NCBI GenBank assembly: GCA_013397845.1
Contig: VZTG01006782.1
Span: 595,974-659,973 of the forward strand
Direction of reading: 5' to 3'
Length of the DNA stretch: 64,000 nt
Source of the DNA: Melanocharis versteri
Taxonomy: Eukaryota; Chordata; Aves; Passeriformes; Melanocharitidae
Notes under the pieces: generated by a model
What the model was told of the DNA's origin: nothing
Database searches by the model: none
Seen by the model: the letters and a program-made list of their open reading frames with translations, nothing else
In this document: positions 13,401-25,400 of the stretch, piece by piece
Numbering within the stretch: position 1 is the first letter of the stretch
How the letters are laid out: each line of letters starts with the position of its first letter
Made by a program: the position numbers and the translations under genes

Positions 13401-16400
13401 ACTGAGCCAGATTGTCTGCATCCACTGCCACCAGCAACGTAAGCATAACCCTTAAGCATATATTCCTTTAAAATACATAAACAGGAGAACCACTTGAATG
13501 GTTGCTTTTCCTCCCTCAGTGTTGGGAACACCTCTGATTAGTTCTGGCCATGTGGGAATGAGTGTTAAAATCTCCAGTCCCAGCTGACAGAGGATGACAA
13601 CTGCGTGAGGCTTTCATAGTTTGCTTGTATCTTGAATTTCTTTAGGACTAAAGGGCTGATACCATCCCTAGATTACACTGTGCCTTACAGAGGTTTATTT
13701 ATCTACTTAGAGATGATCCCAAATAAAATTTATTGAGAGGGTAAGAGCAGAAAACTGAGGCTCTGATGTAACAGCGTGGACTCCCCCTGTCCTCCCTTGC
13801 AGCAGAAAGCAGATGGACATTAGTGCTGGTGAGTCAGGATGGGACCCAGAGGCCTCCGCTGCACTTCCCCCAAGGAGGGCACCTCCTCGCCTTCCTGTCC
13901 TGTCTGGAAAATGGGCTCCTGCCCCGTGGCCAGCTGGAGCCCCCGCTGTGGTCCCAGCAGGGCAAGGTACTGCTTTTTCTGGTGAGCTCTTGGGTGAGGC
14001 TGGTGTTGATATCTCTGCTCCACAGGGTCTGGGCATTGACTTCCAGCTGCTTTATGGTATAGTAGGAGGCAAAATAACTCCATTTAGTCCGATTTGATTC
14101 TTATACACGTGGTCTATAAAAATTGTTTATACCTTCGTTACCCCATTGAGCAATGAGCTGGAATCTGCTGTTGCATCAAGATACAAACCCACACGATAGG
14201 AGTGAGACTCAGATGGACTGGACAGAGCTGCTGCCAGAGGCTTGGGGTGCCCAGCTCCCATAGATTACAAGAAAAGGCTGGTTTATAGTACACAGAAAAG
14301 TAGCGTTAAGTACCCCTAAACCACCAGCTGTCTATGACTCCACTGTTTTCTCCCCCACCTCCTCCCAACATTGAAAGTTTGGAGATTTAAGATGCCAGAG
14401 GTCTGCAGTACTTAGTTTGTTGTACTCTGCTAGTCACTCATAGCTGAATGTATGGAATTATTATTTTCTCTAGGGCAAGGTGTTTCCAAAGCTTCGAAAA
14501 CGGAACAGCAACAAATCAGCGGACCTGGAGGAGATGCCAGCTGAGGACACATCCACGGACTATGTCTTCAGAATTATTTATCCTGGACACAAGCACGATA
14601 ACAGTAAGTGCCTTTGTTCTGCTTTGTTTGAAAAAAAAAAACATACAAAAAACCAAATCAGACATCTGAGAAAATCTTGAAGTAATATCTTGGGAAGTAC
14701 CTGCAGGTGACAAGCCAGGTTTTTGTAAGGGGGTAAAAAAACTAAACCTCTCACAAAATTTCACTGGGAGATAGTTGTGATCAACAGGTACAGGTTAGGT
14801 TTCCTTAATGCAGTAAGACTTGTTATCATAGTGGAAATGGAGTTGAGGTAAGGAATCTTATATTTACTCTGTGTTTTACAGAGGAAGTTTTCAAAATACT
14901 CCCCTGGGCTTGCAAACTGAGACTGAAACAAAAAAGATTGCTTGACTAGCCAAGAGCAGTTTTGCTCCTGAAGTGAGGATGTTTTTACTGGCCACAATGC
15001 TTGCTCATAATGTTGTTATTAGGAAAAAAAACCCAACCATAAACTCTTTAAAGTACCCCAAGAACTCCCTGGGCTAAGTTTTCCTGGCTTGGAAGCACAG
15101 ACTTAACAATGGATAAATAAAGGCCCTTCCAAGGAAACTAAATGAATTCCCAAGCACCAAACCACCTCATGTCATCAGTGAATACAAATTCCTTACATGC
15201 AAGAAAGCATTTGAGCTAGTTCTCAAACAGCATGTTCAGTTTTACTCCCCTTGGCAAAGAAGCAAGAATTTCATGGGAAGATCAGACCCTAAAGTTTACA
15301 GGGGTTTGGAGTTACTGCTCCTACTGGGACTTACTGCAGCTGAGAAAGCAGGAGTCTCCTCTGCAGCCTCCTTACCCCAGGCCTGGGCCCAGTGCAGGCT
15401 GGGCTCTGTCAGGGCTCCTGGGCTGGCACAGGTGAGGCCATGCACACACCAGCAAAGCGCCCTGCGCCTTGGCCCGGCGGAGGGGCTGCAGAGCCCGGGG
15501 GCTCAGGGGGCAGGAGCTGCAGGTCCTGTGCCAGGCAGGACTCTGCCTGTCTGCAGGGCCACACAGCTGGGAGCGAGGGTTTGCTGTCCAGATGCATCTG
15601 GCACAGGTTTCAGAGGAGGGGCCACGGCCTTGCTGAGGGCACAGTGAAGGACAGAAGCTAGCTGGAGCCTAGAATTCCCATGGAGCTTTGTTCAAAAGCG
15701 TACTCAGCTGCTGCAGGCTGGCACTGGGATCTTTCTCCCTTGCCACGGTGTGCCACGTGTGCTCTCACAGCCTGTGCACACTCAAAGGCCCGAGTTTGGT
15801 GGAGCATGCTTTGTTTCTGTAAGAAACTCCATTTTCACACCCATTTACAGGAGCTTGTGCCCTCGAGCAGAGGGCAGGATTCAGTTCCTTTGTCTTTGCT
15901 GACCATGTCCTTTTGAGCTTTCCCACAGAATTGAGTTCTTTCTTCTTATGCTCCTCTTTCACTATTTTCTTTGAGCAGTAACTATTAACTACCACCACTT
16001 AGCTGCCAGCCGCTCTACCTCTGTTGACGATGATGAGGAGGAGGAAGATAAGCTACACGCAATGCTATCAATGATCTGCTCTCGGAACCTCACAGCTCCT
16101 AATAGGATGAAAGGTTTTTATCCTCCTCCCCCTGTGTCCCAGAGCTCTCTTGCAGCTCCTTCCACTGATGCATACAACAGTGTTGGCATTATGACAGGGA
16201 AAGACATTTCACTCACGCCGTGAGATCTGGAGATGGACGTGACTGTGCAGAGAGGCTGGGAATGGGCTCACAGCCTGTGGGGAGTGGGAGCAGCATCTTC
16301 CCTCTCCCTTGATGTGTGTGCTGCTGAGCAGCAACCCTCCTATCTTACGGGGCTTCCTGCCCCACCTTCATAAAGGCTGGATACTAGAGCAGGTTCTCAG

Positions 16401-19400
16401 GAGAGAAGGAGGGAGTGTAACAGCTTCATGATCTCCCTGCAGGGTAGCAGAGCATGCAGAGAAGGCTGTGTGGAAATGCAGTGCCTGTCTGGGGTCAGTG
16501 CTTTCATTCCACTTGCATCCATAAGCTGGGTGGGCTTCAGAGGATCAGCTGTGAGCTCCACCACCCTCCACAAATTTGTCATCTATTTATTTTCTTAGAA
16601 AAACTTCATATTATTTAAGTTGGTATTCTCAAGATGTGTGCGCATTTGGGATCCAGTAGTTTAGCTCTGAATTCTGAGAAGTCCTTGTTTTCTCTTATAC
16701 CCTGGACTGGTGGGACTGACTGCCAAAGACAGTAATTACCCTGCATCTCTGTACAGTGCCAGAGTTCTGGGTTAGACAGGGTATGAACAGGTGTTCAAGG
16801 AGAGCCTCCTCAATTCTTTTTGGCTGCCCACACAGTTATCCCAAGGAAGCAGCCCCTGGAAATTGATAAAGCCCAGCCCAAGTTAATAAAGAGTTCTTGG
16901 AAGGCATGAATAGAAAGAAGTTCCAAAAGTAGTGTTCCCCTTGAAAAAAGATGCTGTTTTAGGAAGTTTCAGCATGTCCTAACTGATTGTGCCTGTATAT
17001 GGGCAAAAATGGGAAGGAGAATATTTAACTGTCACATTAAGCATAAGGAACACAATTTAGTCTTTCGTCAGTTGATAGAAAATGTAAGTTATCCCACTAG
17101 AGTGGCTGTCAGGTGTCTGCTTTTGCTTATTTAATCTTGAAGGGGATGGTAGAGTTAGGGATGTGTCTGGGAATAGCCTGGCTGGGCTGCTGTCTCTCCA
17201 GCAGCCCCATCCCATAATGACAACACTGTTGTAGCAGGTTTGCCAGCCATCTGCTTTGACATTTTGCAACATGCTCGACTTTTGCATGTAGCTGAAGTTA
17301 CAGATAACACCATGACAATTAAATAAAAGATGCTGTTCACTCTAATTCTTCACTAATTCAGGTACCTTTCATCTGAATCTTTAGGTTCTGTGGGGTTCTT
17401 TCCTTGTTTCTCTAAAAAACAGAATAAAAAATTAAAACTGAAAAACCCACTTTTCCTGTCTATAGAGGGGAGGCAAAACCTAATGATCTAAAAATGTTTA
17501 TCCAGTGGTTTTTATTTGAACCCAATAAGAAGCTGCAATAAAGACTGGGTCGTTCAGCTCCTTCCTGAAGAATTAAGGTGAAGAGCATTTTTGCATCACA
17601 CTTTGTTTTGTGAAATGAAACACACATGACTGCTTCCGCATGAGCCTGTGCTTTTTCTGTTAACAAATGGGTTTACTCCACTCCTCCCTCACCTCTGCCC
17701 ACTTTCTAATAAGCACTCCTAAAATGCTTTGTGCTACCTTGATTTAAAATGCATGAGATGGTTTGGAATTGTCCCCCCACCACTCAGCAAATATCTGTTT
17801 TAAAAGCACGGCCCAGGGGACTGGATTTTGCTTGTAACTGTTAATTTAGTGGCATACTTTATGACATACATTATTGTATTTGCCTTAATTTTAATCATGG
17901 GTGAGCTGAAAGGCCAGTTATTTATTATGAACCAAAAACCCCACGAGTTCAAATGCCAGCTGGGAAGGCTGAAGAGCTGAAGCCAAGCTTTCTGAAGGGA
18001 ATTACTGATTTTTTGAGTTGCCTTTCTGAAGCTGGTTAAAAAGGCAAATAGATTTGGTGGAGCAGGGATAACTCAGGAAGCTGCATTGTACTGTTGGATC
18101 ACGTACTCCTGTAGAATATCCTTTTATAAATACAGTGTGGACATTAGCAGGACTGGAACTGTCCTTTTGTGCTAAATATTTTAGGATCTGGTTCTGAAGG
18201 GGAAAGAAGCATCTTCTGAAAGTTACTGACTCTGTCTTAATTTCTTTCATGCTCCAGCTTTCACTTTGGCTGGACCTGCAGTTCCATGGCTGATTCCAGG
18301 AACTGCAAAATGAAATTCTGAGGCCTGAATTAAATAGAAAGTTGGGCTAGATGATCTCTTCTGACCATAAATAACATTTCCATAGTATTACACAAGAACC
18401 AGTTTAGTTGTTACTGTAGCACCCTTTTCTCTGTTCTCTTGAAACATGAACTGGGATGTGCATGGGCAAGAGAGGGGCAAATGGTGAACGGGTTTGGCTT
18501 CCTGGGAAGGGACCCTGCACAGCATGCAGCAGGTCCAGAACAGTGATTCTGAGGATGCTGCTCTCCTGTTTCTGGAACTGAGGTTCAGAGCCTGTTGAGA
18601 AGTGAAGCATGAACCATCAGGATGCACAGAAGGAAGAGGGGGAGAGAAGGGAAAAGGCTGATGTCCTTCTGTCTTGTTTGGTTTTTCCACAGACACCAGT
18701 GAGATGATAGAGATGCAAGGCTTTGGGGCAAACCTGCTGTCGTGGCAGCTGGAGCACTGCAGCCAGGGCTCCTCCTGTATCTCCTGTTCCACGGGCAGCT
18801 CTCCCTACGACATTCCCAGCTGCTGCAACTGCATCCACGACCGGTGAGCAAGCTGTGCAGAGGGCTTACCTGGGGACTGTGTGCATGCCACAGGTAAAAG
18901 CAGGAAGGCTTGAGTGGCTGCAGCGCTCAAGACAAAGAGTAACAATTTTCAAGTAACAATTTTCAAGTAGTTTCTAACACAAAAAGATGAAGTTAGGCAG
19001 CAAGAAATTTGGTTTAATAAAACTAACCTATTAAACTATGCTCAAGTCACATTTTGATGTAAAAGTTGCATCTAGTTCTTTTGTCTAGTGTAAAATAATT
19101 CAGCTCTGGAAACGTTATCTTTAACAAGTCATTAACAATTGAATGAAGTGCAGCAGTTCAATTTGACACAGACCTTTACCGTGCACCTGCGGCAATTGTG
19201 GCTGTGTGTGCCAGGGGGAAATCTGTCTGGGGCCAAAATGTTGGTGGAGGGAATGCCTTAAGAAGTGTGGTTTGTTATTACTGTGTCCTTTAACTAAATA
19301 AATCTTGGTGCAGAAAAAAAAATTGCTATGTGTAGGATACAGGGATCAGCATGAAATTCCTAATGCTCTCTGTGCTCACCACCTGCCTTTGTCCTGTTGA

Positions 19401-22400
19401 TGCCTCTCCACAGAACTCCACTAAAGATGTTGTGTGAAAGCATGAAGAGGCAGATCATTTCCAGAGCCTTTTATGGATGTAAGTGAAGCTTCTTATATGT
19501 GGCCCATGTGGTATCCATATGCTTATCTAAACAACATGGGATGTTAGGCTTAGCAAGCAGTCTGACCCCAAATTCAGGGCGGTAGGGTGGATGTGACTCC
19601 AGTGTCAGTATTTCAATATTTGTGAGTTTCGCAGCTGGCAGTGGGAGGAGTGATGCACAGTGAAGACAGAATGTAGTTTTACATGGCAGTGTTATACACA
19701 ACGTGGATGTTGCTGGTCTGTGTCAGATCTGTTTAACCTTTGTCTCTGCTGTAATTGCTCATGCTCACATGGTGCAGTGCGAGCTCAGTTCAGGCAGGTC
19801 TGTCCCTGGGTTCCCCCCAGGCAGGTCTGTCCCTGGTGTTCCCGGGTTCCCCCCAGGCTGGGCTGTCCCTGGGGTTCCCAGGCAGGGCTGTCCCTCGGGG
19901 TTCCCCCCAGGCTGGGCTGTCCCTGGGGTCCCCCCAGGCTGGGCTGTCCCTGGGTTCCCCCAGGCAGGTCTGTCCCTGGTGTTCCCTGGTTCCCCCCAGG
20001 CTGGGCTGTCCCTGNNNNNNNNNNNNNNNNNNNNNNNNNNNNNNNNNNNNNCCTCAGGCAGGGCTGTCCGCGAGCTCAGTTCAGGCAGGGCTGTCCCTGG
20101 GTTCCCCCCAGGCAGGTCTGTCCCTGGTGTTCCCGGGTTCCCCCCAGGCTGGGCTGTCCCTCGTGTTCCCAGGTTCCCCCCAGGCAGGGCTGTCCCCGGG
20201 GTCCCCCCAGGCAGGGCTGTCCCTGGGGGTCTCCCCAGGCAGGGCTGTCCCTGAGCTGTCCCCTCGCTGTCCCCGCAGGGCTGGCACACTGCCGGCACCT
20301 GTCCACGGTGCGCACGCACCTCTCGGCGCTGGTCAACCACAGCATCGTGCCCCCCGACAGACCCACCAGCGCCGCCGCCGGCCTCACCAAGGAGGTGTGG
20401 AGCAAGTACCAGAAGGACAAGAAGGTCAGTGACACATCCCCGAAATGTCTGTGCACGGGCAGGGAATCACCTGCAATGGGCCCCGAGAAATATTAAAGGT
20501 GTTTGACCACAAGGTCCCTTCTCAACTAGTGAGAGTGAGTCAGTTCTTAGAGTCTCTTCTCTCCTTTGCTTCTCTGATGATGGCAAAGATATAAATTAAC
20601 ATCAAAGCAACTGATCTATTCAAAATTAGATTACTTTTGTGGAAGGCATGAAAGCCTATATTAGACTGGATTTGAGCTAAGGCACTAAAGGCTGAATCAA
20701 GCTGCAGAATTTATTTAGTGCCCTGCATGTATTTCACTGTCTCCATGCTCAGTGTGAAGTGTCTCTGAGTGTACCTGAGTTAAATACAGATGTATTGCCT
20801 TCAACACCTCTTTCTCCTGGCCACTGTAGAACTACAAGGAACTGGAATTACTAAGAAGAGTTTACTATGGCGGGGTCCAGCATGAGATTCGGAAGGAAGT
20901 GTGGCCATTCTTGTTAGGTCACTACAAATTTGGCATGGCCAAGAAGGAGATGGACCAGGTAAGCACAGCTTCCGTGGAATCTGAGTTACATTTGCAGAGT
21001 AGGTTTTGTTTTCTGAATAGCAACTGTTGCTCTTTATTACTGTTTAATATTCCCAAGGGAAAAATACTGCTGAAAACAGGAGTAACACATGCTAGCAGAG
21101 GGTTTTAGATACCATGTTGTAATGTCTGAAAGTCACTAAATGAGGGTTCTTTCTTCGTTGAAGTCAGGGAACCTGCATTCAGCTCTGCCTGTGCCCTGAG
21201 CACACCCTGTGTCCACAAACTTGTCACTTGTAGAATGAGGAGACATTGACATTTGGATGGGAATTTTACTCACCCCTCTTTTATATGGTGTGTTAGCTGA
21301 ATTATACTTCAGACTGCTCTGTGAAATAACTACCTTTTCTCCATGATGCTGCATCTGTGGACTTCTGCTGGAGCTGGGAACAGCTCAGATGGACCCTCCG
21401 GAGTTACTGAGTGGTGGTAAAACATGGCTTTTCTGTGACATCACCCAAATGTTGGCTGAACTGGATAGAACATAATGAGGTTTGCCCTGGAATATAATTA
21501 ACACATTAATCTGCTTTTCAGTTAGTATTATTACCAGGGAGGTAGCACTCATGCAGTAGCTGATTCTGTTCTGGATTAAATTGATAAGGAGTGGTTTATA
21601 TATCAAAACATTTGGCATTTGCTAACTCCCAATTACTTTATATGCCAAGGGGTAATTTATATCCCTGTGAGCACCTGCAGAGCAGAAGGGCAGCCTGACC
21701 TTGAGCCTTGCCATGGACAAATCAGTGTCTTGCAAATGGGGCACTTTATAGCAGCTCTCTTTTTACTAAACATTGCTGTGGCAATTTGAGTTGTTTTCCT
21801 CCCGATAATCTTTAAAAGCCAGTTCTGAACGCAGATAGAGAAATAGAGCCCTTCACTGTTCAAACTGGGTACAGTCCAGATTCTCCCCCCTGAATCCAGT
21901 CATCTTAGTAGATCTTTATTACAGATTTTCTGGCTGTAGCGTGTACATCAGGAATGTTCTGCTGAGCACTGCTCCATTCTTTTTTTTTAATCTCAAGATT
22001 TTCAAGAAAGGCAGGATATTGGAGGTTTCTTGCATGGATTGCATTTTACTATCTCTGATCTCCACAGGTATATGAACCACTAGATTTATGATCCATGAGT
22101 AGAAATAGAGTCTGTATGATAGGAATTACAGTAAATTCATACAGAGAAGTTACAAGATAGAAAAGATCTGATCTGCAGAACACAGGCTCCTACAGAAGAT
22201 TTTTCTCCCTGAGTTTGTACCCTACTAACCCAGGGGTACTCCAAACATACCTGGAATTGTAATGAGCTACTCAGCACCAGTAGTGAACAAGAGTAGTAAC
22301 TGACTCCTCAGAGGAATGGGCTATTGGAGACTGAAGCTTACACTGAATGTAGGAGTCTGTTAAATGAGTGACATGAAAACAGTCATAACACCTGCACATA

Positions 22401-25400
22401 CAGGAAACTCGTCATGTCCTTAACTGAAGTCATTGCAGACGATTTATCATCTTTGCCTTCTGATGGTATTTTTGCACTCCCAGGTGTGGCTGTCCTCCAG
22501 CCCTCCACTAACTGTTGTATTTTATGATTTATGACTCGACAGCTACCTCAAGTGACAAACAGCCTGGCAGCTCTTAGCATGAACGCTCGGGTAGCGGCTC
22601 AGCCGGCGGAGTGCGGAGCCTGGAGCCAGCTCACAATTGTGCTTTCTCTTCAGCTCTCGACAAGTGACAGAGCAGTAAAATTGCTACATGTCCCTTAATA
22701 GCTCAAGGGGGGTTTCTGTGGCTGTCTCTGAAAAGAGAAAGCCACCAGTGGCAAAGATCTGTTTTATTCCTGTGGTGCCCAGTGTGGGTGGATCTGGCCA
22801 TGCTCAGTGCAGCCACAGGACGAGGCTGTGGGAGCTGGGATCCCAGAGCTTCTCCCAGGATCTGACTCTGTACAGGCTGGTGTCTATAAACCTGTGACCT
22901 GGAATTCTTCACAAGGGCTACATTAGAGCTGGAACAGAGGAGCTGGAAGGAGGTGTGATGGAATTAGGGATGATGCAGGTAGAGGCAGCGCTTGCTCCAT
23001 AGATGGCATCTGACTTCTGTGTGAGGTTTCACATGACATCTTTTGTTCCATCTTGGGTCACTGTCACAGTGTCACAGTGCTGTTGATAGTGTATACACCT
23101 GCTTCTATGGATCCTTTCTGGTGCCTACAGTGTTATTAATTCCCTGCAGTTAATACCCAACACCTGACTACTCTCCAGTCACAGGGATGTGCTGCTGCAG
23201 CAAGAGAGCCTCGGCATCCTTTGGGCTTTCAGTCTGAGACCCTGCACCTGCCTTAGACCTCTCCCTCCTGTTCCCTGCTGGTGTCAGTGCCTCCTGGCAG
23301 GGAGGGCAGTGTCTCAGGACGTGTCTCTGTCTGCAGGTGGACGCAGACATTGCTCTGAGGTACCAGAAGGTGATGGCTGAGTGGAAGGCCTGCGAGGTCA
23401 TTGTGAAGCAGCGGGAGAAGGACTCACATTCGGCCACACTGGCCAAGTTCTCGTCGGGCAGCAGCATTGACAGCCACGTCCAGCGGCTCATCCACAGGGA
23501 CTCCACCATCAGCAATGATGTAGGTACTCCCTTCCCACTCGCCTTCTGGAGTGGGCAGTGCTCAGCATTTGCAGAGGTGCAGCTCCGGGAGGCAGAGATA
23601 AAGGTTAGCACAGCTCCTGAATCCTGCAGAGATTGGAGCTGTGGTGTCTCTATGTTAGAGTGGAGAGCAGCTCTGGATTTTGGTTAGTCTGTAGCTGTTC
23701 TTAAGCAGGACGTGCCTAAGGGACTCCATCTAAGGTTCACCTACGAAGGGAGATCCCCTCTCAGCAGCTTTCCAGATCTCTTCCTTGTAGGTCCTTTAGT
23801 CAGACCCAGCACAGAGCAAATGATCACTGCTATTGAATGTGTTTGGTTTTGCGTGTCCCAGGTGTTTATATCTGTGGATGAAACGGACTCGGTGGAGCAG
23901 GACACCAAGGGGCAGGAGGACCCCACGCTGACGGCGGCGCCGGCCCCCGCGGCCGTGGAGTTCGACTCGCCCGACTCGGGGCTGCCGTCCTCCAGGAACT
24001 ACTCGGTGGCCTCGGGCATCCTGTCCAGCATCGACGACGGGCAGAGCGGCTCCTTCGAGGATGGGGCCGAGGAAGAAGCCAACTCCGAGGTGGGAAGGAC
24101 TGAGCCGGGCACACCCTGCGTGCAGGGAGCCAAGCCAGGGGTGCTGCAGTGCCAGGACTCTGTCTCAGAGGAGCAGCTGTGTTCCCAGGTGGATTATTTA
24201 ATGGACGTCGCCTCGGTCTGTGCTGCATCCTACACAGTAGGTCACAACTGAAGTACTATCATCTTTCTGCACAGCATTGCTTTTTTAGCAAACACTGGTA
24301 CTTTTTCAGATAGGATTTAATGAGAGAGTCCTAAACTAGAACTACAGCTGGTGGGATGATAACTGAGGATTTTTGCATCCTAGTATTTTCACCTGGATTT
24401 TGAGCTAGATTGGAAAGAAGGCAGCAAGAAAAATTTGGGTGGTTTTTTTTAAATAGGAGGGCAAGACAAACAATGTGGTACATTTCTATCAGTTAGAACT
24501 TTCCAGGGCCTGGGGGTGTGGACAGCATACTGCTTGCAAGATTCTAGTGTTATTTAAATCAAGCTAAAACCCCCATCTAATCAAACTGAACCACAACCTA
24601 AATCTAGATTCAGGATGCCACCACCTCTGTTACTCTTGCTGTCATACAGCAGCATAGTTTTTGCTTCTCTCTGCTGAAGTTATTTAGCTGGAAATAACCA
24701 TTTGGAAATAGGACAGGCTTGGCACATCTCCCAGTGAAAACAAATGTGTTTTACCTGGCATTTTTGACAGTAATTGAGTATGTTGATGCCCTCATCTGCT
24801 AAGAGTATAATTGTACTGTTTCTGGTTTGGTGATTCTCAGAGCAAATCTGCACAGAGTCCTGGGAATGCTGTAAACTTGGCAGATCTAACTAAAACTTCT
24901 CTGTTCTAGATAGAGTTATTGGACACTGTTGCCTTAAATTTGCACAGAATTGATAAAGATGTCCAGAGATGTGACCGGAATTACTGGTATTTTACTGCTG
25001 AGAACCTGGAGAAGCTCCGAAATGTCATGTGCAGGTAATGAGCTTGTAAACCCAACTACTTTCACATTTCTGTCACAATCCATAAACTAATCTTAAAACT
25101 GTAATAATACACAAATAACAGTCAATAAGAATTCTCAGTAATGAATTTTTAAAAACTTGCCAGAAGGAGGAACAGGCAGGATAGCAGGTTAGAGCATGGG
25201 TCCAAGTTTGGAATGCAGATTTGAGAAGATTTCTCAAGAGACAGACCCTATTTCAGAGAGCTGTTCTCTGAATGTACTCTGAGGTTTGGGTTTCTCCTGA
25301 TCAGGTTGATACCTCCATGCTCTGAGGGCCTCTTTATCCAGGCAGCAAACAGTAAAGGGCTGTGAAACACTCTGGGAAGTTTCAGAAGGTTCTGAGACTC

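Noticed and set aside
18340..18400. CR1 3' end (gttgggctagatgatctc)
   Set aside because: Only about 45 nt resemble CR1. Too short and diverged to annotate.
19660..20496. 278-codon open frame and its overlapping frames on both strands
   Set aside because: It is translation of the minisatellite and an N run, joined to the real exon 20279-20424.
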